Assembly (NCBI RefSeq): GCF_040115645.1
Contig: NC_089550.1
Location: 3,968,001 to 4,032,000, forward strand
From: Euwallacea fornicatus
Taxonomy: Eukaryota; Arthropoda; Insecta; Coleoptera; Curculionidae
Length of the DNA stretch: 64,000 nt
Reading direction: 5' to 3'
The position numbers and the translations under genes were made by a program. The notes beneath the pieces were generated by a model, which saw nothing but the letters and a program-made list of their open reading frames with translations, ran no database searches and was not told the DNA's origin. Numbering within the stretch: the first letter of the stretch is position 1; each line of letters starts with the position of its first letter. Positions 51,468 through 63,030 of this stretch are shown here, in pieces.

Positions 51468-51593
51468 CTTTATGTAAATTTGAGGATTGAAGGTGACTTT
51501 CCTTAAATTTTCCTTTTTGATTGGAGGGTTGTCGTAGAAATTTTGATCGTCTATCCCGTAGTCAAATTGTGTGTCGTACGAGTCTAGCTCCAT
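51468..51593 (-). CDS. pnt: pointed (ETS factor), N-terminal coding exon
   Basis: This is the first coding exon I can see of an ETS1/2-class transcription factor acting in the nucleus at the end of the Ras/MAPK pathway. On the minus strand an acceptor (ttattgcag) is followed directly by ATG, and the frame runs 42 codons to a donor (AAAG|gtaagac) in phase 0. The peptide starts MELDSYDTQFDYGIDD and is acidic, with a PPIKKEN stretch that resembles a sumoylation-type motif. Taken alone it would not identify the gene. The link comes from exact phase agreement with the exon at 42,435-42,567 and from the diagnostic exons downstream. Because the ATG abuts the acceptor, at least one untranslated 5' exon must lie to the right; a further upstream coding exon cannot be excluded. 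Confidence 0.8.
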
Positions 51594-54500
51594 CTGCAAT
51601 AATAAATAAATTGTGTCGATTTCAACAACAAACGTCTTATAAACAGCACAATTTATAATACTTCTGGACTACTTTTATATTTATAACATTAAAACTAGTG
51701 TTACTGCGACGATGGAAATTAAAACGTTTGAATTGCAAAAATTCGAGGCAAGGTTAGAACGACCGCCATCTGAAATTGTAATATGAAGAAATGCATACAA
51801 GTATTAGCAACTCCGACATTTTTACTGTACTTGTCCAATCGTAGATGTAGGTTAATCCGGTATTATTTTACGGCAAATTTCATTATTCCATCGGCAAAAT
51901 AACAAAAATTCACTTGGCAACAAAATATCGTAAATGTGATTATTAAAACCTTCATGTGTTTTCTCTACTTTCAGATCATTTCTAAGAGTGATTGAAATTG
52001 TAGAAAGCCGACTGAAGAGGGTATGTGACAGTCGTAATTTCTTCGACAAAGGCCCTGCTTTTCTATAAAAATTCAATAGATTCAGAATACATCCTAGATG
52101 GTGCGGATATGTTAATAATTATTGACGGTTTCTTGGTGGAAAAAAATACCAAATAGTGTCTTAAATATGTAAGACTATTTTTACGAATATTAATATGTAT
52201 TGCGTTTTCGTCTATGCCAGGTTGACTGTGACCATTTCGAAATCTCGTATAAATTATACAAGGTATCACATTTTTGAAAAGTTATTTCCATGATTAAATT
52301 CAATTTGAAATCTGATCGGTGGAGACACTGAAGTCGTTACTCCTGACTTGTGTAGAGCCGCATTTAAAATGAAAGGCTTGGCTTGGAAACATGCCAGCTG
52401 TGAAATGGGTGCTTCTAAATGGTATAATTTCCATACATGCATTTGACTCAAGTCAGATGGGAAAACTGATTATAGTTCGTGCTTTGTATTATTTGGATGT
52501 TCCTAGTAATACCACTGCTACTTTCTCTCTAAAAATTTTCATTGCATCAATCTACTTGTCCTAATAGGCTTTTTCAAAATCCAGCCTTTTATAATCCCAT
52601 ATAGTCCAAATTACCTATAAAACTTCACACCCTCACACCCCTTCTTTCAGATTAACCAAATCTGTCATTCTAAGCTAAATCCTGCTTATAATTATAAGAA
52701 TGAAATACCAAAAGATAATAATATTGTGCCTTCTTTAGTGGTTCTCGGCTTTTAATATCTGGCCCACCATAAAATTTGCACTTTGCCCATCTTCTTCAAA
52801 ACCATGTAGCCCTGAGACATGAAACCATACCTGCTTTCTTTCGGGACTGTGGCGCCATGAATACGAAAAGCTTCTGAAAGCTTTTATGGAATATAAATAA
52901 CCTGGCTGTTGTCGCTAGGTGTTTTACACTCGGTTTTACAAGTGACTTTTGGAGTAATTTTAAAGTTTACCTGTTTCACCTCGACTCTATAATTTATAGG
53001 CGCCACTCTATGAGGTTAACGGAATTTTACGTAATTGCGTAATAATATTACATTTACTTTCGTTTTGATTGAGAAGTTAAGCGTGCAAAGACACGTAATT
53101 CCTCATACGTAAAAATTTCCTGAATCGGTTTAGATTCTGGAACAGCAAGAGGATTCACATATTATCAGGACAACATATGCAGTTCCTGGAATGGCTGCGT
53201 CTTTAGAACAATAAACATACTGTCTCAGTCATATATTGTATGTGTTTGTTGTAACAATGCTCTCAGAAAATCACTTCACACGAAATACCTACAAGTTGGA
53301 AAAAATATTTGAAAATCCCAAAGTCTAAGAAAAATATATGTTGTGTATAAACTCATGTTATTGTCTTGTATTATTAGTCAGTTATGAACGGTAAATTTCT
53401 TTCCTTATCTAATCAAGTCGGCGATCTATAAATATATATTGTTTTCGATTGTTTTATTAATTGTTATAGAAAATTTTATGATTATTTCAAACTAAGGCAT
53501 ACTTTCCATTACGGTTACATTATTTACTCATAAATTCAAGATACCAGTTAAATGATAAAAGACTTAATCACTGATTGACAAAAATATTTAGATTGCGCTG
53601 TGTCTTCTTGAAAAATGGTACATTCTTTTGCTACGTCATTTAGATTTACATTAACGCACGTATCAGTCAACAGGCACTAAAACTGCACAACTGGAGTATA
53701 TCAGTAATGTCACAGTGTATTAGTTTATGGTGATCCAGAATTAGATAAATAATTTTTCTGCGGAATCGGAAATTATCTCAGAGGCTCGAAAAGCTTATTT
53801 TAGATCTTTAAAACCTTAACGCCAAGATGAATGCAAAGCAATAAACTATTGATGTGCCTTTTTGCCTCTGGGCCACGTTATTAGCCTCTTGATTTTTCCA
53901 TGCCTACTGGAAAATCAGTCTAGGTGACTTTAACCAAGAGAATAATTTCCATACAAACGATCCAATAAGGACGGGTCATTTCTTTGGTATCTACGGAAAT
54001 TGTCTTGTAGATAAAGTCACCATTACTTCGATATATTGGCCTTCAAAAAATTCATAGCAGTTTTTGCACTTTAACTATCGACAGTAATGTCAAATCAGTC
54101 TATTTTTCTTGTACTTAAGACTTCTTCCCAATTCTTGTTCTTGGCGTGGATGTTCAGTTTCTGCCCCTTTGAAATTCGATACGAAATCTTACGGGTTGCT
54201 AACAGGTGGTCTGCAGACGTTGTGGGTAAATAAAAATGTATGCATGTTATACCTACTCCTACGGTGAAAACCCAGGGGCGTAGGTAGATCCTGCCATCAA
54301 GCAGATGCTTCGTCACATTGGTGTAGAAAAAAGATAAGTGGTAAAAATAATTTTCTGTTATAAATCGGTTCCGAGAAACTGCTGCTAATGTGTTCTGATA
54401 TTAAAGTTTACCATTAATGGGTCGTTCTATCTATCGCTGATCATATGGGTACTTTCAGTCCGTTATTTCGTTCAGATTTAGATAATCTCTTGTAATTTGG

Positions 54501-57500
54501 TTAAATAATATTGAACGTAATTTTCTTGGTAATTACCATAGAAATTTTCAAATCAAAGAGCAGATTAATCGATGTCTTGATTCTAATACCAGTTATATTG
54601 CTGGTAAATATATACATCTCTCACTTGATGTCTGAATAATAAAACAAATAACATGCCTAATAAGCATTGTTAATTTAATATTTAGAAAAGTTCTAAAAAG
54701 TTGAAGATCCAAATCCAAATGAAGCAAAATAAAAAAGAAATCTTCACATTTTCCACACACAAGATAAATTTTCATGTTTTTCTTTGATCTTATTAGAAAT
54801 TTTAATTTAAGAAGGTTATAGGGAATATTACACTTAATGCACTCGCAACATGACTCTTTCCAATAGTTCCCCTTGGGTAGCTTCGAGAGTTTCATACACC
54901 AACGACTTGACTTAACCCCAGAGGAAAAAAATTCCACGGGCTTAACTTAGAATTTCGCGCTGGCCACCCGATAGGTCCGTAACGCAAATTGAACCGTTTT
55001 TCCAGTTCAAACGGAAAAATTTGCCGCCAAAGAAACTAATATGAAACAGCTTATTTATTGCGATTAGAATTAAAATCATTAAATTCTCAAGAATATCGAG
55101 TTTAAGAATACAATTTAAAAATTGTATCGAAAGCCAAAAAAATGTTTGTTTTGTTTGTTCTTATTTTATTCATTTAACTTGAATATCAACTTTTCTTGAA
55201 CAAAAATACCTCTAGATCCAAAACGGCTTACTTTTCACTAGAAGTTTCTATATAAAAATTGTTCACCGCAATGTCCCCTATAACATCTTTAAGCTTGACA
55301 CAACGTTTTTGGATCACCCTGTATATTATGTCTTAAATACACAACAATTACAGACAGAACGCTTATTGCGATTCACAGTTTGAGAAGTTAATCTCTGGAC
55401 TATATTGCAATCTTGATTCGGATGATAATCCCCAACGGCATTAGGTGCATTTTTTTTAAACTTGCAATTCGTACATGCATAACTTAGAACTTATTTTTAA
55501 ATTATCAATAATTACCCGCTACAATGTGTACCCTTATCTTAATTGATAAATTGATATGGGCTATTATTTATATTAGTAAGAGCATTAAGAAAAACCCATA
55601 TGCAGGAATGTCTATAATATATTGTAAATCATGTAACCAGCAGCAGGGAAAATGTTCAAGAAACAGTGTGTGTTGGACATAGAAACGAATGAAAATATAC
55701 ATATATTCATATATTGTTTTTGATAGCGATAATTAGCAGCGAAATTTATAGCACAACACACTGCTACAACTTACTGGATAGCTAAATCGGTATAGTTTCC
55801 GAGATTCCAATGGTGGGCTCGATTTTGGATAATCCCGTATTGTATACGATTGTTTAAGGGCAAAAGCTTAAGTGTGAAAGACAGTGTTGAAAGAAGTACA
55901 CTTCGAAAACTGTTTTCTACAATACGTGTAAAAACCTGGTAAAGATATACATAATGTTAATTTCGAGAAATTCAATAATTTTCCTTTTTTTGTTGTTTTT
56001 TTTTAATGAAATTCGCAGATACAAACAAAATCATATCATTTAAATTCCCTTTATTTAATTCCTTTTACTATTTTTAAATATCTGAAGACCTCTTTAGCAA
56101 TCTCCGATAAATAAATATGAAGGCTTGATCTTGATTCATAAATAGACATCTGTGCTATAGGCATAGTGGAACTTATGCATTTCTTGTCGGTGCTATTTTG
56201 ATAAATAATTACGACAGTCTTATCAGCTTTCCAGGACTTGACCTTGAGCTAAACTGATTATTGGTGGTTCACCAGTTTCCCCACTAAGTAAACAGTAACT
56301 TCTGCCCTTCTACATTAGTAAGGTATCCCGAATTTACTAAATTTGCAAGACAATATTCGTTAGCTAAAGCAGTATCATCCAGCTTCACTGGCATATAATC
56401 GAACGAGCAACTCCACACTTGATTAGGTCAACGCAACAGTGAACGCATCGCCGCTCTGACAGATCGTGTAAACAAAGCAGTATTCTTCAGATAAACTTAA
56501 CCTCACCTTCTGGTACTATCGTGTACTGCCAAATTAAATTGAATGCAAAATCCAAAATGTTAGGACATGTATTGAGTCACTAAGTAAGCACTGCGGTACC
56601 GAAACCCCTGCAATACGGCCGGAAAACCCGTGAAAAAATAGGCACGACGCGGTACTAAAAATCAGATGGCGTAAATATCTCAGAAACGGAGATGGCCAAG
56701 ACCGAGCAACCAACACAGACAGTCTGTTGTTTAATGAATGAACGTGAACCGCATGGTGGAGGGGCCCCGTTTGAATGTGATTGGTGGCGCGTCACGTTCA
56801 TGGCTAAGTTTAACTCGCTTCTATCGGCACCAAGCATCTGTGTACCGATTATTTGAAGTACCACTTGAGATTTACGACGACGATGTAATATTTTCGATTT
56901 TTTTATTGGTAAAATCGCTTATTTTTCTTTACTAGTTTCTGTCGACAGGTTCAAAATCCGTTTGCAAAAATATCGATTTGGGGCCTATTAATTCGTGCTT
57001 AAAACTACAAACTAGTACCTACTTATAGAACCTGGGGAAAGGGGAATCGGGCGGGGAATAGAATTTATGAATGAGTTGCGTTCGAAATAAGTATCGCATT
57101 AACGATTATAGGTATAAACAATTTAATGTCGGTACATGTGAATCGATTCATTGTATTTGGGGATTTCTTAAGAATGTTAATTAGATTCTTAACCCGAGAG
57201 CGGGATTACGAAATAAACCATAATGTCTACAATTATTTAGTAACTAACGAGTATATTATATCCAATTCGTCAACACTAAACTACCCAATTAATACAAAAT
57301 AGTAAAACAACTCGTATAATAATAAAGCTCTTATAAGTATATCCGCAACTTCTATATAAAGCCTTCCTAATATACAGAGTACCCCATAATTAAAGGTGCC
57401 ATCGATTTAGCATTGCCAAAATCGTATTTATTATAGACTGGTCCTTTTTTGTATCTCGGAAAACACTGACAATTTTCTTAATATCAAAACTGCATTTGAC

Positions 57501-57805
57501 TTGCAGCTTCATGTATGTCTTTTAAAATTACTTCGATCCCAAAGATTACCCGGAAGTTTAGGACATCCTGTAGGCAACGTACCAATAAACTGTATTCCGC
57601 TTATCGTTAAAATATTTTTATATAAGAATTCGTGATTCAGGTTGTGTGTCATTATTAATTATGTAACACTCTGTAGAACAAATTACTCACGTGCAAGATA
57701 AACTATGTATATAATCTAATATAACAAAAAAAAATGCAATATTGTATATGTTTCAATTACAAATTGCAAGGGATTTAAATAAACCCTTAAGCTATCTTAC
57801 GGTTT
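51594..57805 (-). other. pnt upstream region / ASNSD1 downstream region (6.2 kb)
   Basis: This interval must hold the untranslated first exon(s) and perhaps the promoter of pnt, unless they lie beyond the ASNSD1 gene. I cannot place them with confidence. The best candidate is a CpG-richer stretch at about 56,400-56,900 ending in a good minus-strand donor (CCAGAAG|gtgaggtt, exon end 56,507). Repeat ends of the CACCCTGTATA type occur at 55,316 and 57,371-57,572. The rest is AT-rich without recognised genes. Confidence 0.5.
57371..57572. repeat. short repeat with TATACAGAGT / CATCCTGTA ends (~202 bp)
   Basis: Its size and end motifs resemble the 36,712-36,918 repeat, although the interiors are not obviously alike. 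It lies just downstream of the ASNSD1 3' end. Confidence 0.35.
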
Positions 57806-60495
57806 TCAGAACACAAGTCTTGGAGATACTTCGTGTGCGTTTTCTTTGGGATTGGCTATTCTGGACCCAAACTGGAGAGCCCGTTTCTTGAGAACTGCCG
57901 CATTTTTTAACCCAAGTTGGTAAGCTAATGATCGAAGGAGAATTTTCTCGCCCACTCCCAGTGGAAGACGACATGACGGGTAAGACCTAATAATATTATG
58001 AACTTAAATAAGGGTTAAATTATTTGATGTTAAAATATTTTTACTCTTGCACCTTTTTTAAAGAGAGGATGTTTCTTAGATACCATGCGTTACGTAAGGG
58101 TCGCCTGTTTTACGGTGATTGAAGAAAAAATTGCTTTTCATGGATGATATTTCTTGTGGCCATTATCAATTAACTAATTAACATTCGTATTCTTTATTGA
58201 GTCTTAGCGGTACTTTATATAAACTCTATACACAGTTGATTTATTGAAACAGTTAGAGCATTTTCGCCTTCGTCTTTCAATTTCTTTGCAAACTACTGTT
58301 CTATTGTTTCTCAAAAAAAGTTTCCAAGTAAAACTTCTACATTTTTAAAATAAACATAAAGGTTTTTTCTCTAATCCTCCTAAAGAACCAACGCCGTTAA
58401 ATTAAAAAATTAAACACTCAGACTTACTTTTCCCAACACTCGAGACTGTTGACAAACTCCACCACTTTTTCGTCTAGATATGGAGTTCGAAGCTGCCGGC
58501 CATGGTCTGAGACAACTCGATCATCTCTGCCCAAGTTTCTATATGGAAGATTCATCCAATCTTCATCAAGAAGTTCTTGAAGACCCTGAATTCAGATAAG
58601 TGAATATTTATTACAATTTGACGTGTTTAACACATGCGCCCAGTAAAAAGTGACCTTACGGTTTGATTCAGTTCTCACAGTTCATTAATCTGAACTAACC
58701 TAAAGTTGTCTGTTTTAGTAATCTATTGAATCCTTAAACTTTTATATACAAGCATATTATATTCTCTATTTCAAACCATCTTACCTGCCATGAATACCTC
58801 ATGAATCCCATCCTGTGTCTATGATACCCCCCAAACAACTCATCTGCTCCCATGCCCACAATCAACATCTACAATTATCATTAATTACCCCAATAACAAA
58901 CTTTTTTTTTTTCTTACTCTTGCTGGAGAGGTGTAGGTTTCTCCAGCACCCTTACTGGCAAACCATAAAGCACAACCCAGGCTATCATCTAATATTGTAT
59001 TTAAGGGGTAAATTAAATCTGCAATATGCTTTTCTCTCTCTTGATTTAGAGTATCTTTTGAGACGTTGATTTGGACAAAATTCCATGATCGATTTGGATA
59101 GCAAGCTTTCAGTTCTTTATAGGTTTCTAAACCTAAGAGTAAAAATGAAAGAAAATGATCATTTATTTTATTTTGAAGGAAATGACGTTAAATATTAAGA
59201 TAATAAAAATGCATGCTTAAAAATAAAATATTAACAAAATTAACCTTATTACTTGCCAGTAACTCTATCTGGAGATTGATAGTTATTTGCCTCATCAAAT
59301 GAAACATTCAGTAAGTCTATAGGTTTAGATTTATCTACATATTTGTGACACAAGGCAGCTAGAATGGCACAATCAACGCCCCCTAAAATATCTCATTGTA
59401 TCCCTCAATGACATGGAATTATGTGAAATTAAAACAACCTGAGAACAGAATACCTGTTGTGGCATGTTTACATTTCAACCTATTTGCGACACAATCTTTA
59501 CAATACTCAGGTTGACTGGATATCCTACTGTAAACAGCTTTTTCAAGAAAATTTTTCAGATTGTTGATATTGTGCACCCATGTGTATGAATTAAGAAGGG
59601 TTTTGAAAATTCCATCTGAATCAGTATTTACATCCCCAGGCCTCACATTTTCAGTAAGGCTCTTTAAGAGAATTAAATTACTATTGTCCTCGAAGTTGTG
59701 TGTAAGGAGTTCTGACTCACTGATGTGGGAGGGGGTTTGTATTTCAGTGTCTAAAAAAGCTTCGAGTTCTTTCAATTTACTATAGAAATTTTTGTTTTTG
59801 TGCTGCCAGAATTCTATACTAAATTTTCTCTCTTGAATGTTAAAACAGAATACCCCCACTGATGGGACTTCAATGAACCTAAACTCAGATTGCCGTTTGG
59901 CCACACTAGTTAACACCAAAGTGTCCCCCTCCTTATTTTGACCTAACAATAAGCTGCGTCTCCCAAACATGTCTCTTCCAAAATATAGTTTTTTGTTGTT
60001 TTTGTCATAAAATATAAAGGCATAGGGGCCGTGGATTTTAGCCAAGTCTATAAAAGAGTTTAAAGCAATCTCCTGCTTTAATAATTTATGAAATAACTTG
60101 GTGTCCCCTTCAGTTTTTTGCACATTGAGGTCGAATCCCCAGAAAATATCTCCATTATAGCAAAATATTGAGTCTGTGTCTTCGAGAGGTTGAGTTGTTG
60201 GAGAAGCCCCTTGAAGCCACAAGACACTCGCCGCCAAAGCGAGGCTGCTTTCCTCTGTAGATGTTACACGAAAATCGAAGCTATCTGGACCTCGCCTTTT
60301 AATGTTTGATTCAAATTTTAGCTAAAAATGGTATGAAGTCTTTTAAGGATCTATTTGGTACTTATAACATATAGGACTAGGAAATACGTGATTAGAGATC
60401 ATATGAAAGAATATGTGAACTAATTCACATACCTGGCTGATTAGGTTGTCACAATTATTGCAAAAACTGTTCAAAACGCAGAATATTCCACACAT
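57806..60495 (-). CDS. ASNSD1: asparagine synthetase domain-containing protein 1 (complete, 7 exons, 569 aa)
   Basis: The exons on the minus strand are 60,495-60,433, 60,321-59,439, 59,382-59,257, 59,132-58,918, 58,868-58,785, 58,585-58,428 and 57,986-57,806. They total 1,710 bases with all phases consistent. The protein has an N-terminal class-II glutamine amidotransferase domain: MCGIF puts the Cys2 nucleophile right after Met, with RRGPDSF at 30-36, TTQPLED and YNGDIF at about 63-81, and FGRDMFGRRSL. A C-terminal asparagine-synthase (PP-loop) domain follows, with SGGVDC at 315-320, LDDSLGCALWFAS, GADELFGGYHRHR (436 onward) and KKRALQFGSRIA near the end. Order and spacing match animal ASNSD1 (human about 640 aa). 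The PP-loop carries Cys where human ASNSD1 has Ser. The enzymatic role of this family is poorly defined. It is head-to-head with the Tudor gene. Confidence 0.96.
59133..59256 (-). other. ASNSD1 intron 3 with GC donor (GC-AG intron)
   Basis: The exon must end ...GTTACTG and the next begin GTTTAGAAACC to keep the conserved ...DRVTG|LETYKEL reading. The bases after the exon are gcaagt, so this is a GC-AG intron. The nearest GT, three bases further on, would break the frame. The acceptor is ttttactcttag. Apart from its GC the donor matches the consensus well (ACTG|gcaagt), as is usual for GC donors. Confidence 0.85.
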
Positions 60496-61097
60496 TTTGA
60501 AATTTAATTTGTGTTTTCTTTTGGAGAAAAAATTCAAAAATGGACACTTACGTCAATGCGTGACGTCAATTTTTTCGTCAAGGGTCAAATAAAAATGACA
60601 GATTTGTTGGAGTAGCCATGACATATGAATTGGCATTGCCGCAATTGTTTTTGTGATGTGTAAACCTTCTTAGCAATTGTAGTGTGTTTATTTTTCCCGA
60701 TAATTTTTTTTTTATATTCTATTTTTCTTTCACGCCCCAGTTATTCACTCATGCTCTAAATAAATAAACCTAAACAAGTCTTATTAAGCACAAATATGTA
60801 ATTTTAGAAAATATTGTTTTCAAATATTTCTGAATCGACACTAGTATCTTAGTTCCACATTTTCAGCTTTAAAACTAGTTAAATTATAGGGTATGGTCGA
60901 TAGATAATGATGGTTGCACATCGTCATAATTTGCTACTTAGGTGGTGCGTCTTGTGGTTTTGTTCGTTCTTTAAGTTTTAATTTGAACCGTGTAGCTATA
61001 AACACCTGCAAATCTATTAATTGTGATAATAAGTAGAGGGTTTATTTCACCTTCTAAAATCAAGATAAATTTAAAGTATCCCATGGTCTTATAGAAA
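60496..61097. promoter_or_regulatory. divergent promoter region between ASNSD1 and the Tudor gene
   Basis: About 600 bases separate the two start codons, which point away from each other, so both 5' UTRs and both promoters must lie here. Near the ASNSD1 side it holds two CRE-like sites. No TATA box in a convincing position was seen for either gene. The Tudor start codon has an in-frame TAG immediately upstream, and ttatag|AAAATGG could also be a splice acceptor of an untranslated exon. Confidence 0.7.
60548..60568. promoter_or_regulatory. paired CRE-like sites (TTACGTCA and TGACGTCA)
   Basis: TTACGTCA at 60,548-60,555 and the perfect palindrome TGACGTCA at 60,561-60,568 lie within 21 bases and 53-73 bases upstream of the ASNSD1 ATG. 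TGACGTCA is the full consensus for CREB/ATF bZIP factors. Amino-acid-response ATF4 control would be plausible for such a gene but is inference. Confidence 0.5.
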
Positions 61098-62197
61098 ATG
61101 GAAGATTCAAAAGTAGCACTTGAGAAGCCTTCGCAATGGGAAGATGACTGGATGTACTTTAAGGGACTCTCTAATAAGTATAAAATGAAATCTTACTTTG
61201 ATCAGGTAGAATGGACCATAGGTTCCGTTCACCTGATGAGAATAATCGACATATACGATCCTTCCCATTTTTGGGTGATTACTGAGGAAAAGGCTGTGGA
61301 TACTTTACATAAATATATAAATCATTTTTATTCACGATACCATACGCACTATAAGCTGAGTTCTAATTATTTTCGACTGAAAATGCCTTGTGTATGTTTG
61401 ATTTCTGACAATTTTTACCGTGTAATATTAGTGAATGTTCCCTTACAAATTGAAAAAACCACTTGGATTTTTGTGTATCTTATGGACTTTGGGTATACAG
61501 CCAAGGTTCCAATTGATCACATCTACTTTATGACGAAAAACTTATATGATGTGCCACAATTTGCTATAAGAGCAACTTTATCTGGTAAGCTTTGTTTTTT
61601 AGAAAGTTTAAAAAGTTTTCTATTGGTTTTTTGAAGACACATAGATTTTATTTATTTCACTACAAGTTTTAACAATTGATATATAATTAATTTTAATTTT
61701 CTCTTGTAAGTTTATGAATGAGATTTGGAGTCAGCTGAATTTAGTTGTCTTCTGTGTTTGAAGGGCAAAAACCAGTTAAGCAGAGGTGTCTTTTACAAAA
61801 AAGAGACTTTTTTTCAGGATTGGGCCCTATAAATCAGCCATACTGGTCTTCAGCAGCAGTCACCCAATTCATAAATTTGGTCTCTAACAAAGTGTGCTAT
61901 GGCCAAGTAACTAATGTGAACCAAATGGAAAAGTGCCTGTTTTTACAATTACGAGACCAGAATAATTATCAATTTATCAATTCCATGATCACAGATCATT
62001 TAGCTAAGTCAATGACCATATCAGAAATAAAAGAAATTAAGCACACACAAAAGAAAGCTTCAAAATATGGAAAGATTCCAAAATTGCCATTTTTATCACC
62101 ATCTTTTGCTGAGTTAGAATATGGCTTGACTGGTGACATACATAAGGCAAATGAAATACTTTGGGAATATCAACGCTTTAATCTTAAATTGGTGTAG
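61098..62197 (+). CDS. single extended-Tudor-domain protein (288 aa, 2 exons)
   Basis: Exon 1 is 61,098-61,584 and exon 2 is 61,818-62,197. The intron (tatctg|gtaagc ... ttttttcag|gattgg) is phase 1 and gives LSGLGPINQPYW. The protein fits an extended Tudor (eTud) module: a WTIGSVHLMRIIDIYDPSHFWV strand region at 39-60, a helical linker, the core PCVCLISDNFYRVILV (97-112), VYLMDFGYTAKVP in place of the usual DYGN cage motif, VPQFAIRATLSG, then W172 and a C-terminal SN-like part. Proteins of this type bind methyl-arginine tails of Piwi proteins or act in nuage, so a germline piRNA role is the leading inference. It is short for the family, with only one domain and no helicase, KH or zinc finger. 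The orthologue is not identified. Confidence 0.85.
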
Positions 62198-63030
62198 GTA
62201 GTTATTTTAATGACATTTAGGTTTGAGAATATTTCTCATTTAAAAACAAATTCGTAAGGATACTCGGTTTTACTGTTATGGCAGTACAATTCAGTAGAAA
62301 TTTCATGCGACAAAATAAGAAAGTAGAAGTCTGTTTTATTTTCTGAACTGAAGAGCTTATTATAACAACATGATAAGATACGTTAACAAGCAAGTTTATA
62401 GTATTACAGTATATCAATAAATGAATGTTAAATTTATATCATTATGTATGATAACATGACTTGCTACTTTAAAAAAATTGGTTTATTGTCTGGGGCTTAT
62501 GATGTTATTATAATAAGCCCTTCAATTAAATTATTTACATTTACGAGGAATGTAATCTCGTTTTCCATAAAAGTCTTACCTATCATCATTAATACTTACA
62601 TTTTAACACAAATGAAATCAGAGCTGATTATTTATATGTTTTTTTTTTATATATATTTATATGCATTAGAGATCGTGCTATTTGTGAATGTTTTAGTATA
62701 CATGTATATATCTTTTCAGTTTTTTTTGTACTTGAATTAAAATTAGTTTTGCAAAGTTTTGTTTTTATGTGATATCAAAGTAAAAAAAATATTTTGTGGC
62801 TTAAACTTTAGTTTTGCTAATAACTGAAAAGAGAAGTTTTTAAGTTAGTATGAATATGCTGTACAATTCTTCTATGCTTATTATATTTTTAATACATTAC
62901 ATGTTTTTTAATATATGTTAGATAAATTCTGTAACATATTTGAAAATAAATAAATAAATTTTTCTAGAGTGAATTTTAAATCAAATATCCTTGTGAAAAA
63001 CTATCTTGCGAAATTTTTTTTTTTCCTTTA
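62198..63030 (+). other. Tudor gene 3' untranslated region and AT-rich flank
   Basis: The region contains AATAAA at 62,416-62,421, about 220 bases after the stop, which is the best candidate poly(A) signal, and overlapping AATAAA copies near 62,945. The rest is very AT-rich and I see no gene. An open frame at 62,444-62,740 is a product of base composition. Confidence 0.6.
62416..62421 (+). terminator. candidate poly(A) signal of the Tudor gene
   Basis: A canonical AATAAA hexamer lies about 220 bases downstream of the Tudor stop codon, in an AT-rich context. It is the first such signal after the stop. Confidence 0.5.

Noticed and set aside
54593..54937. 114-codon minus-strand ORF with CCECIKC and CGKC, resembling a zinc knuckle
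   Set aside because: Spacing fits no known zinc finger, the rest is low-complexity Leu/Ile/Phe as expected from AT-rich DNA, and there is no supporting context.
62444..62740. 98-codon ORF after the Tudor gene
   Set aside because: Extreme AT-richness produces a pseudo-membrane protein. It lies in 3' flanking DNA.
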